Positions 52,193 through 61,484 of a stretch of 64,000 bases of DNA are shown here, piece after piece. The position numbers and the translations under genes were made by a program. The stretch spans positions 1 through 64,000 of the forward strand of contig NZ_JANZYP010000018.1 of NCBI RefSeq assembly GCF_025506355.1. Direction: 5' to 3'. Position 1 is the stretch's first letter. Each line of letters begins with the position of its first letter. This DNA is from Sphaerisporangium corydalis (GTDB taxonomy: Bacteria > Actinomycetota > Actinomycetes > Streptosporangiales > Streptosporangiaceae). The notes beneath the pieces were generated by a model. The model was not told the DNA's origin, ran no database searches, and saw only the letters and a list, made by a program, of their open reading frames with translations.

Positions 52193-53926
52193 TCAGGCGC
52201 TGGCACCACCCGAACCGTGCCACGACCTCCACAACGCCTCGTACACCCCGCCCGCCGCGACCAGCTCGTCATGGGATCCGACCTCCACCACCCGGCCGTT
52301 CTCCATGACCACCACCCGGTCGGCGTCGCGGGCCGTGTGCAGGCGGTGGGCGATCGCGATGACGGTCCGCCCCGCGAGGACGGCGGCGAGCGAGCGTTCG
52401 GCGCGCCTGGCCGTACGGGGGTCGAGCATGGCGGTGGCCTCGTCGAGGATGACGGTGTGCGGGTCGGCCAGGATGACCCTGGCCAGGGCCAGCTGCTGGA
52501 CCCGGTCAGGACCGAGGGTGGCGCCGGACGACCGGGACCCCAGCTCGTCGTCGAGCGAGCCGATCCAGTCGGCGCCGACCGCCGCCAGCGCCTTGCCCAG
52601 GCGGTCGTCGCCGGCCGTCGGATCCGCCAGCAGCAGGTTGTCGCGGACGGTGCCGAGGAACAGGTGCTGTTCCTGGGTGACCAGGACGACGTGCTCGCGG
52701 AGCCGGGCGGGCGGAAGGTCGGCGACGGGCACCGAGCCGACGGTGACCGTGCCGAGGCGGGGGCGGTCGATGCCGGCCAGCAGCTTGCCCAGGGTGGACT
52801 TGCCGGCCCCCGAGGGTCCGACGACGGCCAGCCGCTCGCCGGGCCGTACGGTCAGATCGACGCCGGTCACCACGTCGTCGCCGCCTTCGTAGGCGAAGTG
52901 CACGCCGGACGCCTCGATGCGGTCGCCTCGCGGCGCCGCGTCGGCGGCCTCCTCCCGCGCCGGCGCCGCGAGACCCTCGATCCTGGCGAAGGAGGCACCG
53001 CTGCTCTGCAGTTGCTCCAGCCAGATCAGGATCGTCTCGATCGGCTGGCCAAGCCGGCGCAGGTACAGCACGCAGGTGACGACCGCGCCCAGCGTGACCT
53101 GGCCACGGTCCAGAAGCACCCCGCCGAGCAGCAGGACCAGCGCAGGCGGCAGTAGCGAGGAGACCTCCACCGAGGGCCAGAGCACGCTGCGCAGGAAGAG
53201 GGTCCGCAGCTGGGCGGCCCGGTTGCGCCCGACCACCCGTTCCGCCGCCCGCGTGCGCTTGGCCTGCAGGCCCAGGGCCTCGATGGTCCGGGCACCGGCG
53301 GCGTTGGCGGCAAGGTGCTCGGCCAGCTCCGAGCGGGCGGCGCCTTCCTCCAGGTAGGCGGGGCGGGCGCGGCGAAGGTACCAGCGGGAGGCGGCCACGA
53401 TGCCGGCCGGCGCGAGCAGGCCGCAGGCGCCCAGGACCGGGTCGACCAGGAAGACGGCGACGATCAGGAAGAGCGCCTGCATGCTCGAGACGAGGATCGC
53501 GGGGGCGGCGTCGCGCAGGGTGCGGCCGACGACGGCCACGTCGATGGTCCCGCGGGCGGACAGGTCGCCGGTGCGGATGTGCTCGACCGTGGCGGCGGGC
53601 AGGGCCAGCACGCGGTCCAGGAGTTCGGCCCGGATGTGTTCCTGGACACGCTCGCTGAAGCGCGTGCCGATCTTCTCGGCGTACCTGGACAGGACCAGCT
53701 GGGCCAGCGCCGCGCCCACGGCGATCGCGGCGAGCAGGTCGACCGTGCCTCCGGCGCTGACGGAGTCGATGATGCGGCCCAGCAACCACGGGCTGACCAG
53801 CGCCGCGGCCGCCGCGAGGCCGTTGAGCAGCAGCGTCGCGATGAAGCCCGGCACGTCGCGCCTGACCAGGCGCAGGGCGGCCCGCCGTACCTGCCGGCGG
53901 CCGGCGACGGGCAGGTCGCGGTTCAC
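52193..53926 (-). CDS. ABC exporter half-transporter with degenerate signature motif
   Basis: 577 aa. Six membrane helices (~25-310), then an ATPase domain. Walker [10 protein letters not shown] (370-378), Q-loop VTQEQHLF, Walker B VILDEA (492-497) and H-loop IAHRL (H527) are all intact, but the LSGGQ signature is replaced by [10 protein letters not shown] (468-477). It therefore can bind ATP at its own P-loop but cannot offer a signature to its partner. The partner encoded just upstream has the opposite defects. GTG start overlaps that gene's stop (GTGA). Substrate unknown; an exporter by topology. Confidence 0.88.
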   Translation of the reverse strand: MNRDLPVAGRRQVRRAALRLVRRDVPGFIATLLLNGLAAAAALVSPWLLGRIIDSVSAGGTVDLLAAIAVGAALAQLVLSRYAEKIGTRFSERVQEHIRAELLDRVLALPAATVEHIRTGDLSARGTIDVAVVGRTLRDAAPAILVSSMQALFLIVAVFLVDPVLGACGLLAPAGIVAASRWYLRRARPAYLEEGAARSELAEHLAANAAGARTIEALGLQAKRTRAAERVVGRNRAAQLRTLFLRSVLWPSVEVSSLLPPALVLLLGGVLLDRGQVTLGAVVTCVLYLRRLGQPIETILIWLEQLQSSGASFARIEGLAAPAREEAADAAPRGDRIEASGVHFAYEGGDDVVTGVDLTVRPGERLAVVGPSGAGKSTLGKLLAGIDRPRLGTVTVGSVPVADLPPARLREHVVLVTQEQHLFLGTVRDNLLLADPTAGDDRLGKALAAVGADWIGSLDDELGSRSSGATLGPDRVQQLALARVILADPHTVILDEATAMLDPRTARRAERSLAAVLAGRTVIAIAHRLHTARDADRVVVMENGRVVEVGSHDELVAAGGVYEALWRSWHGSGGASA

Positions 53927-55443
53927 GCGAGCACTGACCGGTAGGCGGGGGTGGACTCCATCAGCTCGCGGTGGGTGCCGGAGGCGGCCACCCGCCCGTC
54001 CTCGATGAACAGCACCTGGTCGGCCTGAGCCAGCAGCAGCGGCGAGGTGGCGGCCACGACCGTCGTACGGGAGGCGCGTGCCGTACGGAGCCGCCTCGCG
54101 AGCAGGGACTCGGTGTGCGCGTCCAGCGCGGAGGTGGGCTCCACGGCCAGCAGCACCTCGGGCTCCGCCAGCAGCGCCCGTGCCAGGCGCACGCGCTGAC
54201 GCTGGCCGCCCGACAGGTTGCGGCCGCCGGGTTCGATCATCGAATCGAGCCCGTTGCGTAGCCCCGCGACCACGTCCTGCGCCGCGGCGGCGTACACGGC
54301 CCGGTGGACGGCCTCGTCGTCCGCCTCGCCACCGCCCTGGAGGACCTCGCGCAGCGTGCCCGCGAACAGGGCGGCGTCGTGGTCGGCGATCAGGGACGTG
54401 CCGTCGAACCCGCCCAGCCCTTCGAGCAGCGCCACGCTCTCCTCGGGCCGGGCGCTGACCAGCCCCACCAGGCTCCCCGGCGCGACCTCCGGCCCGGCGG
54501 GCCGGGGCCGCTCATCGGCGCGCAGCGCGAGGAAGCGGGTGACCTGGCGGGCGGCGACCAAGCCATGGCTGATCTGGAAGCTGCCCTCGATGAAGAACGA
54601 GACCGGCACCACCAGCACGGCGATGTACCCGTACACCCCGACCAGCTCGCCCACCGTGATCGCCCCCTCGGCGGCCAGCCGGGCGCCCAGCCAGGTGACG
54701 GCGGCCAGGAACAGGGCGGGCAGTCCGGCGCCCAGCGCGCCGATCCAGCTTGTCAGCGCCGCCACCCGGTAGCCCTGCTCGCGCAGGCTCGCCGAGTCGG
54801 CGCGGTACCGCTCGGCGTAGGTGCCCTTGCCGCCGAAGGCGTTGAGCACCCGCAGCCCCTCGATCAGGTCGACCAGGCGGGTGGTCAGCCTGCCCTGGCT
54901 CTCGCGGTAGCCGTTCTGCACCTTCATCAGCCGCCCGAGCAGCGGGCCGAGCAGGATCGCCAGCAGCGGCACACCCAGCAGCACCACCACGGCCAGCACC
55001 ACGGAGACCCGCAGCAGCAGCGCCGCCACCACGCCGTAGCCGACCACCGCGCCCACGCCGGGGCCGGTCACCGTCAGCGAGGCGGCGATGGCGATGACGT
55101 CACCGATGCCGATCGTCACCACCTCACCCGCCGAGGCGCGCCGGTGCAGGTCGGCACCCAGCTTGTTGATCTGCTCGACCAGGGCACGCACAGTGCGGAA
55201 GTTGGCGTCCATCCGGATCTTGGTCATCGTCCGGTGCCGCACCATCGCCACCCAGGCATTGCCCAGACCCGCACCGAGCAGCGCCAGCACCCAGCCCGCC
55301 GCCAGATCGTCGTCGACCGCCCTGGACAACAGGTACGGCGGAAGCGTCAGGCCCACCATCCAAAGGGTCCCCATCGCCGCCCCCAACACGACCCGGCCCT
55401 TCTGCACCCAGGCCAGCCAGCACAGATACCGAACCGCCTCCAT
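53923..55443 (-). CDS. ABC exporter half-transporter lacking Walker A
   Basis: 506 aa. Six membrane helices (~15-295) of the exporter type. In the ATPase domain the signature [16 protein letters not shown] (410-425) is perfect. The P-loop position reads [14 protein letters not shown] with no GxxGxGKS, about 25 residues between P-loop and Q-loop are missing, Walker B is LLAVEP (Asp to Val), and the H-loop His is Ser in AATSP. It cannot bind ATP in the usual way and should act only as the signature donor to its partner. Start: ATG 55443; GTG 55452 is possible. Confidence 0.85.
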   Translation of the reverse strand: MEAVRYLCWLAWVQKGRVVLGAAMGTLWMVGLTLPPYLLSRAVDDDLAAGWVLALLGAGLGNAWVAMVRHRTMTKIRMDANFRTVRALVEQINKLGADLHRRASAGEVVTIGIGDVIAIAASLTVTGPGVGAVVGYGVVAALLLRVSVVLAVVVLLGVPLLAILLGPLLGRLMKVQNGYRESQGRLTTRLVDLIEGLRVLNAFGGKGTYAERYRADSASLREQGYRVAALTSWIGALGAGLPALFLAAVTWLGARLAAEGAITVGELVGVYGYIAVLVVPVSFFIEGSFQISHGLVAARQVTRFLALRADERPRPAGPEVAPGSLVGLVSARPEESVALLEGLGGFDGTSLIADHDAALFAGTLREVLQGGGEADDEAVHRAVYAAAAQDVVAGLRNGLDSMIEPGGRNLSGGQRQRVRLARALLAEPEVLLAVEPTSALDAHTESLLARRLRTARASRTTVVAATSPLLLAQADQVLFIEDGRVAASGTHRELMESTPAYRSVLA

Positions 55444-55454
55444 ATCGATCACGC

Positions 55455-55469
55455 TAAAGCACGGCTTTA
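55455..55469. promoter_or_regulatory. Inverted repeat, possible operator of the ABC operon
   Basis: TAAAGC - ACG - GCTTTA, a perfect 6-bp palindrome with a 3-bp centre, immediately upstream of the first ABC gene in the divergent region shared with the secreted-protein gene at 55690. It is unusually A/T-rich for this DNA. Confidence 0.45.
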
Positions 55470-55689
55470 CATCCCCTTTGCCCGCCCTGCAGCAACCGTT
55501 CGTATCGGCTGACCCAGGTGCTCGGTCCCACCTTGTAACGCTGCCCGGATGCGCTCGTGACGGCGACGTCATCATGGCCAACGATGACGAGCGCGCCTAG
55601 GGCTCCAACCTTCTCGATACTGCGGTCATCTGTGTCGCGGCGGGCGGCGTCCTACGCCGCGTAGGTCTCCCTCGTTTCTAGGAGCGTCA

Positions 55690-56301
55690 ATGCGCATTCC
55701 CCGCCTCTTCGTACTGTCCACCGCGCTTCTGGGTGTCGTCCTGGTCGGCTCGCCCGCCTCGGCGGAGCGTGCGGTCACGACCTACTCCGGTGAAGGCGAC
55801 ACCGTACTCAGGGTGACGGCGACGGCCAAGCCCGGCATCGTCAAGATCAGGCACGGGGGCGAGGGGTACTTCTCGGTCTGGACGCTCAAGCCGAACGGCA
55901 AGGAAGACGACCTTCTCGCCTCGACGGGCGACCCGTACGCAGGGACGGTCGCGTACAACACGAGCAGCTCCAACCGGACCGCGGCTCTGAAGATCTCCGC
56001 AGAGGGAGCATGGAGCGTCCAGCTCCTCCCCCTGAGCAAGGCACGCTACTGGGCGATCACCAGCAAGGGACGCGGAGACGACGTACTCCGACTGACCAAG
56101 ACCAGCACCGGTTTCCACACACTACGAATCCGGCACACCGGCGACGGCTACTTCTCGGTATGGACACTCACCTCGTCCGGCCGCACACACGACCTCCTCG
56201 TCTCCCACGCGGGCCCCTACAAGGGATCGGTCCCCCTGCCGTCAGGCACCCGATACGTGACCATCAAGGCGAACGGGGCCTGGTCCATGGTCCGCAAGTG
56301 A
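55690..56301 (+). CDS. Secreted protein with two copies of a beta-type domain
   Basis: 203 aa. Signal peptide ~1-25 (LFVLSTALLGVVLVGSPASA). The mature protein is a tandem duplication of a ~75-residue unit: GDTVLRVT...KIRHGGEGYFSVWTL...DDLLASTGDPYAGTV...ISAEGAWSVQ, then GDDVLRLT...RIRHTGDGYFSVWTL...HDLLVSHAGPYKGSV...IKANGAWSM. The pattern suggests a small beta-sandwich with a conserved GYFSVWTL strand. Function unknown; binding of a ligand or surface would fit. ATG at 55690 with TAGGAG upstream. Confidence 0.75.
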   Translation: MRIPRLFVLSTALLGVVLVGSPASAERAVTTYSGEGDTVLRVTATAKPGIVKIRHGGEGYFSVWTLKPNGKEDDLLASTGDPYAGTVAYNTSSSNRTAALKISAEGAWSVQLLPLSKARYWAITSKGRGDDVLRLTKTSTGFHTLRIRHTGDGYFSVWTLTSSGRTHDLLVSHAGPYKGSVPLPSGTRYVTIKANGAWSMVRK

Positions 56302-56427
56302 CCTCGTAAAGTTTCGCGTCAACCGACCCGAGGAGAACCAGGTCGGATCATTGGACACGTCGTGATTTTGTGGACGGCCATACCTCTTGCGTGCCCTGGT
56401 CCTGCCGCAGGGCTTCCTCGGTAAATG

Positions 56428-56833
56428 AGAGCGGGCGAGTCGGCCTGTAGGCCGGGTTTTGTCCTTTGCTGGTGCAAAGGGGCGACCATCCATCTAGGAC
56501 CGCCGTTGCCGGCGGCCTCAAGCGGTCTACCCGCGCGGCTCGGGCGGGCCACCCTCGAACGCCGCGCGCGGGGTCCTCCTGGGAGGGCCCCTTCTTGACC
56601 TTGCTCCGGGTGGGGTTTACCTAGCCGCCCACGTCACCGTGGGCGCTGGTGGTCTCTTACACCACCGTTTCACCCTTACCTCCCCCTATCGGGAAGGCGG
56701 TTTGTTTTCTGTGGCACTGTCCCGCAGGTCACCCCGGGTCGGCGTTACCGACCACCCCGCCCTGTGGAGCCCGGACCTTCCTCGGCGGGGCTTCGAGAAG
56801 CCCCGACGCGGTCGCCCGGCCGACTCGTCCGCT
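56428..56833 (-). ncRNA. rnpB: RNase P RNA (class A)
   Basis: ~406 nt, minus strand. The 5' part (AGCGGACGAGTCGGCCGGGC) pairs with the 3' end (GCCGACTCGCCCGCT) to make P1. The conserved regions are visible: GAGGAAGGTCCGGGCTCCAC (CR-I) near the 5' end, GGGTGAAACGGTGGTGTAAGAG-like sequence in the middle, and ACAAAACCCGGCCTACAGG (CR-V) near the 3' end. It is the catalytic RNA that trims the 5' ends of tRNAs. The region has no coding signal. The 126 bp to the gene at 55690 show nothing else. Confidence 0.95.
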
Positions 56834-56840
56834 ACCTCCG

Positions 56841-56868
56841 AGTTTAACGGATCACAACCCGCCTTCAA
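56841..56868 (-). promoter_or_regulatory. rnpB promoter
   Basis: On the minus strand TTGAAG (56863-56868) and TAAACT (56841-56846) are 16 bp apart, and the seven bases after the -10 lead straight to the predicted 5' end of RNase P RNA at 56833. A clear sigma-70-type (HrdB-like) promoter. Confidence 0.7.
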
Positions 56869-56976
56869 TCCAGCGGCAAGCCCCACCAGGTCGGATAGGA
56901 GGCGTACGGCGGTGGCCCGAGTGCCTCCGCGGCCGCCGCCGTGCACCATGGCGATCTCATGGTGAGCTGCTTGGTG

Positions 56977-58215
56977 TCAGCGGAGGTGGGCGGTGTCGTT
57001 CAGGGTCCGGACGAGGGCGGGGCCGTCGGTGTAGTAGTCGACCGTGGAGAGGGACGCCACGTCGAGATGCATGCGGTAGAGCGCCTCCGGGGGTGCCAGG
57101 AGGGCGAAGCGCAGGAGCAGTTTGATCGGCGTCACGTGGGAGACGACGAGGACCGTCTTGCCCTGGTGGTCGAGCAGGAGCCGTTCCCTGGCCTCCTCCA
57201 CCCGCGTAGCGGCCTGCTCGAAGCTCTCGCCGCCGGGCGGGGCCACCGACGGGTCGGCGAGCCAGGCGGTAAGCTCGGCGGGCCAGCGGCGCTGGATCTC
57301 GGTGAAGGTGTGTCCTTCCCAGTCACCGAAGTCGACCTCGCGCAGGCCCTCGTCCACGGCGGACTTGAGGCCGGCGCGCTCGGCTACGGCCCCGGCCGTC
57401 TGGCGGGCGCGCTGGAGGGGCGAGCTGACGATGACGTCGATCTCGTACGGCTTGCGTGACAGCCGCGCGGCCGCGGCCTCGGCCTGGGCGACGCCCTTGG
57501 GGGTGAGCGCGGGGTCACCGATGCCGGAGAACCGGCGGTCGACGGAGAACGGCGTCTCACCGTGGCGGAGCAGGAGCAACGAGGTGGCCGTCCGCGACGG
57601 CCCCATCCATCCACTGTCCGGCTTCGCGTCGGACCCGAGACCGGTACCGGCGGAGGCGGTCCGCCGCGTGGTGGACTCTTTGGCCGCAGACCCCTGAGAG
57701 GCGGTACCGGCGGAGGCGGTGTTCAGGTCGAAGAGGGTGTTGGCAGGCGTGGGTGGAAGGGTTGGGAGGGGTGGGGGGGTCAGGAGGGGGTTGGGGTGCC
57801 ATTTGGTGCCTTTGGCGGCGGCGTCCATGGCCTCGTTGGCGAGGCGGTCGGCGTCGCGGTTGCGCTCGCGGGGGATCCACTTCCAGCTGACGTGGAGGCG
57901 CCGCGCGAGGCCGGCCGCTTCGAGTGCCAGCGGCCGCAACCCCTCGTTCTTGATCTTCCATCGGCCGGCCATCTGCTCGACGACCAGCTTGGAGTCCATG
58001 CGCACCTCGACCGTCGCCCCGTCGCCAGCGAGCGCGAGCACCGCGCGCAGCCCGGCGATCAGCCCCTGGTACTCGGCGACGTTGTTGGTGGCGACCCCGA
58101 GCGAGTCGGCGGCCTCGGCGATGATCTGGCCGTCGGCGTCCTTGACGACGGCGCCGTATCCGGCGGGACCCGGGTTGCCCCGGGAGCCGCCGTCGGCCTC
58201 GACGACGAGGTTCAC
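56977..58215 (-). CDS. Bifunctional RNase H / histidine phosphatase fusion
   Basis: 412 aa. Residues 1-~135 are an RNase HI domain: VVEADGGSRGNPGPAGYGAV (catalytic Asp), NNVAEYQGLIAGL (Glu), RMDSKLVVEQMAGRWK (Asp) and RERNRDADRLANEAM. A ~75-residue linker leads to a phosphoglycerate-mutase-like phosphatase (~210-410) with LLLRHGETPFS, the catalytic His, and SHVTPIKLLL. Known in mycobacteria (Rv2228c) as RNase H fused to a CobC-like alpha-ribazole phosphatase. It removes RNA from RNA:DNA hybrids and dephosphorylates a B12 precursor. GTG start overlaps the zinc-ribbon gene stop (GTGA). Confidence 0.92.
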   Translation of the reverse strand: MNLVVEADGGSRGNPGPAGYGAVVKDADGQIIAEAADSLGVATNNVAEYQGLIAGLRAVLALAGDGATVEVRMDSKLVVEQMAGRWKIKNEGLRPLALEAAGLARRLHVSWKWIPRERNRDADRLANEAMDAAAKGTKWHPNPLLTPPPLPTLPPTPANTLFDLNTASAGTASQGSAAKESTTRRTASAGTGLGSDAKPDSGWMGPSRTATSLLLLRHGETPFSVDRRFSGIGDPALTPKGVAQAEAAAARLSRKPYEIDVIVSSPLQRARQTAGAVAERAGLKSAVDEGLREVDFGDWEGHTFTEIQRRWPAELTAWLADPSVAPPGGESFEQAATRVEEARERLLLDHQGKTVLVVSHVTPIKLLLRFALLAPPEALYRMHLDVASLSTVDYYTDGPALVRTLNDTAHLR

Positions 58216-58952
58216 AGGCCCGACTCGGGGGTGCGGACCAGGATCCTGCGGCACTCCTCGCAGCGGATCACCTCGTCGCGCGCGGCGGCGCGGATGCGGT
58301 TGATGTCGGCGATCGACAGCGTGACCTTGCATCCCTGGCAGCGTCCGCCGTGCAGCATGGCGGCGCCGACGCCGTACTGCCCGCGCAGCTTCTCGTAAAG
58401 GGCGAGCAGGTCGGCGGGGATGTCGGCGGTGATGCCGCCGCGCTTGCCCTGGGCCTCTCCGATCTCCTTGTCTAGGCCGCCGAGCGCGATGTCGCGCTTC
58501 TCCTCCAGCGTCGTCAGGCCCGAGCCGATCTCGGCGCGCTCGGCCGAGAGCTGGGTGACCCTGGCGTCGGCCGTCTCGCGGCGCTCCATGATCTCAAGGA
58601 CGACGTCCTCCAGGTCGCCCTGGCGGCGGTGGAGGGAGACGATCTCGGACTGCAGGTTGGAGAGGTCTCTGGGCGAGGAGACCTGGCCCGAGTCGAGACG
58701 GCTCTGGTCGCGCTCGGCGCGGACGCGGACGGCGTCCACGTCGGACTCGGCCTTGGTCTGCTCTCTGGCGAGGTCGCCGGCCTCGGTCTCCACTGTGATC
58801 ACCTCGGTCGCGAGGCGGGCGAGCTTGGCCGACCGCTCGTCGATCTCGGCGAGCTCGGGCAGCGTGCGGCGGCGATGCGCCAGCCGGTCGAGGACGGCGT
58901 CGAGCTCGGCCAGTTCGAGCAGACGCTTCTGGGCTTCCGGGGCTGCTTTCAC
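58212..58952 (-). CDS. Coiled-coil zinc-ribbon protein
   Basis: 246 aa. Residues ~10-175 are a long antiparallel coiled coil (LLELAELDAVLDRLAHRR; LARLATEVITVETEAGDLAR). The C-terminal ~55 residues hold the zinc ribbon CQGC...CEEC with GGRCQGCKVTLSIADIN, as in the C4-type family found beside RNase H/phosphatase fusions. Likely nucleic-acid-associated; exact role unknown. Its GTG (58952) follows the Nif3 stop directly (TAAGTG), with GAGGAT inside that gene as ribosome site. Confidence 0.88.
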   Translation of the reverse strand: MKAAPEAQKRLLELAELDAVLDRLAHRRRTLPELAEIDERSAKLARLATEVITVETEAGDLAREQTKAESDVDAVRVRAERDQSRLDSGQVSSPRDLSNLQSEIVSLHRRQGDLEDVVLEIMERRETADARVTQLSAERAEIGSGLTTLEEKRDIALGGLDKEIGEAQGKRGGITADIPADLLALYEKLRGQYGVGAAMLHGGRCQGCKVTLSIADINRIRAAARDEVIRCEECRRILVRTPESGL

Positions 58953-59792
58953 TTAATCCTCGCACTGTGCTGTTGTAGTCCAGGCGTCTGTGACCGTCTG
59001 GGAGACGCGCGTCTCCACAGTAATCCCCTTCGCGGCCAACCCGGACGCGAGTAGCCGGGCGGCCTGCGGCAGCCAGGGCCATTCGGTGGCCCAGTGGGCG
59101 GCGTCGATGAGGGCCGGGCCGCCCGCGAAGGCGCCCGTCTGCATGAACTCGCTGGCCGGATGGTGCCTGAGGTCGGCGGTGAGGAAGACGTCGGCGGCGC
59201 GGGCCGTGCCGAGCAGGGAGTCGCCCGCGCCGCCGCTGACGGCGATGGTGCGGACAAGCCGGGCCGGGTCTCCGGCGACCCGCAGGCCCCAGGCGGTGCG
59301 CGGGAGGCCCCGGGCGGCCTGGGCGGCGAAGTCCTGGAGCGTCAGGGGCTCGGCCAGCTCGCCGACGCGGCCGAGGCCGCGGGAGGGGTCGTCGGGGGAC
59401 GGTCGGAGCGGGCTCAGCGCTCCGGTGAGCCCGACGGCCCTGGCCAGGGCGTCGGAGACGCCGGGGTTGGCCACGTCGGCGTTGGTGTGCGCGGTGTACA
59501 GGGCGATGTCGTTCTTGATCAGCCGGTGGATCAGCGCGCCCTTGGCGGTGTCGGCGGCGACGGTGGTCGTCCCGCGAAGGTAGAGGGGGTGGTGGGTGAC
59601 GATCAGGTCGGCCCCCCAGGCCACCGCCTCGTCGGCGACGCCCGCCACCGGGTCGACCGCGAAAAGGATCTTGCTCACGGGTTCCGCGGGATTTCCGCAG
59701 ACCAGGCCCACGGCGTCCCAGCTCTCGGCCCATGCGGGGTCATAGGTGGATTCAAGTTCCGCGATGATCACGGACAAGGGCGTTGGGAACAC
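58953..59792 (-). CDS. Nif3-like dinuclear metal centre protein
   Basis: 279 aa, the short form without the PII-like insertion. Metal ligands: VTHHPLYLRG (His-His), TAHTNADVANPGVSDALA (His, Asp) and AAHWATEWPWLP (His, Glu) near the C-terminus. The family forms hexamers with a two-metal site and is called GTP cyclohydrolase I type 2/NIF3, though its biochemical role is debated. First gene of the operon Nif3 - zinc ribbon - RNase H/phosphatase. GTG at 59792. Divergent from the monooxygenase across 60 bp. Confidence 0.9.
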   Translation of the reverse strand: MFPTPLSVIIAELESTYDPAWAESWDAVGLVCGNPAEPVSKILFAVDPVAGVADEAVAWGADLIVTHHPLYLRGTTTVAADTAKGALIHRLIKNDIALYTAHTNADVANPGVSDALARAVGLTGALSPLRPSPDDPSRGLGRVGELAEPLTLQDFAAQAARGLPRTAWGLRVAGDPARLVRTIAVSGGAGDSLLGTARAADVFLTADLRHHPASEFMQTGAFAGGPALIDAAHWATEWPWLPQAARLLASGLAAKGITVETRVSQTVTDAWTTTAQCED

Positions 59793-59852
59793 GTGCGCAG
59801 ACTACCGGCACGATCTAGTGTAAGTACGTCCTGACACCCGGAGGGCTGACGA

Positions 59853-61295
59853 ATGGCACCAACGGTAGCGATCATTGGGGCGGGCTTCGGCGGGCTGTGC
59901 ATGGCCATCCAGCTCCAGAGGGCCGGGATCACCTCGTACACCGTCTTCGAGAAGGCCGGCGGCGTCGGCGGCACGTGGCGGGACAACACCTACCCGGGGG
60001 CGGCGTGCGACGTCCCCTCCAGCCTGTACTCCTACTCGTTCGAGGCGCGCCGCGACTGGACCCGGCGCTACCCGCCGCAGGGCGAGATCCTCGCCTACCT
60101 CGAGGAGTGCGCCACCAGGTACGGGGTCCGCCCCCACCTGCGGCTGAACACCGAGGTCACCTCCGCCGCCTACGACGAGGCCGCGGGCCGGTGGCGGGTG
60201 ACGACGTCGGCCGGGGACGAGGGGCTGTTCGACGTGGTCGTCTCCGGGGTGGGCCAGCTCAACCGGCCTCGCCTGCCCGACATTCCGGGAATGTCGTCCT
60301 TCGGGGGCACCGCCTTCCACTCCGCCCGCTGGGACCACGAGCACGACCTCTCCGGCCGCCGCGTCGCGGTGATCGGCAACGGCTCCTCGGCCGCGCAGAT
60401 CATCCCCCGTGTCGCCCTGGCCGCCGCCCATCTGGACGTCTACCAGCGCACGCCCAACTGGGTGGTCCCCAAGCGGAACGAAATGTACGGGCGGGGCCTG
60501 CGGCTGGCCTTCCGGCACCTGCCGCTGCTCCAGGCCGCCGACCGCGAGCGCCTCTACCGGTTCGTCGAGACCCTGGTCTTCCCCGTGCTCGTCGGAGGCT
60601 GGAGCAAGGGCCTGGTCACCAAACGGGCCCTCGGCCACCTCAGGCAGCACGTCGAGGACCCCGAGCTGCGCGCGAAGCTCACGCCCGGGTACCCGATCGG
60701 CTGCAAGCGCATCGTGATCGACAGCGACTTCTACCCCGCGCTGACCAGGCCCGACGTCGACCTGGTCACCGACCCGATCACCCGCATCGTCCCCGGCGGC
60801 GTCGAGACCGCCGGCGGCACGGTCCGCGAGGCCGACACGATCGTCTACGCGACCGGCTTCCAGACGACCGACTTCCTCGCCCCGGTCGAGATCACCGGCC
60901 GGGAGGGACGCGGGCTGCACGAGACCTGGAAGGACGGCGCGGAGGCCTACCTGGGCGTCGCCGTGCCGCACTTCCCCAACCTGTTCCTGCTGTACGGCCC
61001 GAACACCAACCTCGGCCACAACTCGATCATCCTGATGATCGAGGCGCAGGTCCGCTACATCATGGGGTGCCTGCCGCTGCTGTCCGCGCGCGGCCCGATG
61101 GAGGTGCACCCGGCTACGATGGACGCCTGGCGGCGCGCCCTGGACCGGGCCATGGCCCGCACGGTGTGGGAGGCGTCCTGCCAGAGCTGGTACAAGAACG
61201 CCGCCGGGAGGGTCACCAACAACTGGCCCGCGTCCACCTCGACGTACCGCAGGATCATGCGCTCGCCGCGCCCGGGCGCGTACACGTACGGCTGA
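59853..61295 (+). CDS. Flavin-binding monooxygenase, Baeyer-Villiger type
   Basis: 480 aa. FAD loop IIGAGFGGL (7-15), GVGGTWRDNTYPGAACDVPS, the Baeyer-Villiger fingerprint FGGTAFHSARWDHE (FxGxxxHxxxW), NADPH loop IGNGSSAAQI, and the ATGF segment IVYATGFQTTDF. It inserts one oxygen atom next to a ketone, or acts on a related substrate, using NADPH and O2. Substrate unknown. ATG at 59853 with GGAGGGC upstream. Ends with RSPRPGAYTYG. The 189 bp after it contain only GC-rich inverted repeats and the next gene's ribosome site. Confidence 0.92.
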   Translation: MAPTVAIIGAGFGGLCMAIQLQRAGITSYTVFEKAGGVGGTWRDNTYPGAACDVPSSLYSYSFEARRDWTRRYPPQGEILAYLEECATRYGVRPHLRLNTEVTSAAYDEAAGRWRVTTSAGDEGLFDVVVSGVGQLNRPRLPDIPGMSSFGGTAFHSARWDHEHDLSGRRVAVIGNGSSAAQIIPRVALAAAHLDVYQRTPNWVVPKRNEMYGRGLRLAFRHLPLLQAADRERLYRFVETLVFPVLVGGWSKGLVTKRALGHLRQHVEDPELRAKLTPGYPIGCKRIVIDSDFYPALTRPDVDLVTDPITRIVPGGVETAGGTVREADTIVYATGFQTTDFLAPVEITGREGRGLHETWKDGAEAYLGVAVPHFPNLFLLYGPNTNLGHNSIILMIEAQVRYIMGCLPLLSARGPMEVHPATMDAWRRALDRAMARTVWEASCQSWYKNAAGRVTNNWPASTSTYRRIMRSPRPGAYTYG

Positions 61296-61484
61296 CCGGC
61301 CACCGGCAATGCCGGATGAGCAGGGCCCGGCCCGGGATTCCGGTCGGCCCGGCCTGCGTATACGGTCGGATGGAATCGGACACCCAGGTGAACCGGGCCC
61401 TTCGCCGGCCGGCCGCGTCCCGCGTGGCAGGGGCGGCCTCCGGGAAGGACCGCGAGCGACGCCCCCAGGCGAGAGGAGCCGCAC

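Noticed and set aside
53923-55443. Frameshift as the cause of the missing Walker A
   Set aside because: Neighbouring frames contain no P-loop, coding bias is continuous and the downstream signature and D-loop are in frame. The domain looks genuinely degenerate.
56242-56965. Open frames over the rnpB region
   Set aside because: The sequence is RNase P RNA with its P1 stem and conserved cores; the frames are accidental.
61296-61484. tRNA or riboswitch in the gap before the dipeptidase
   Set aside because: There are GC-rich inverted repeats but no cloverleaf, CCA or T-arm pattern and no known riboswitch core.
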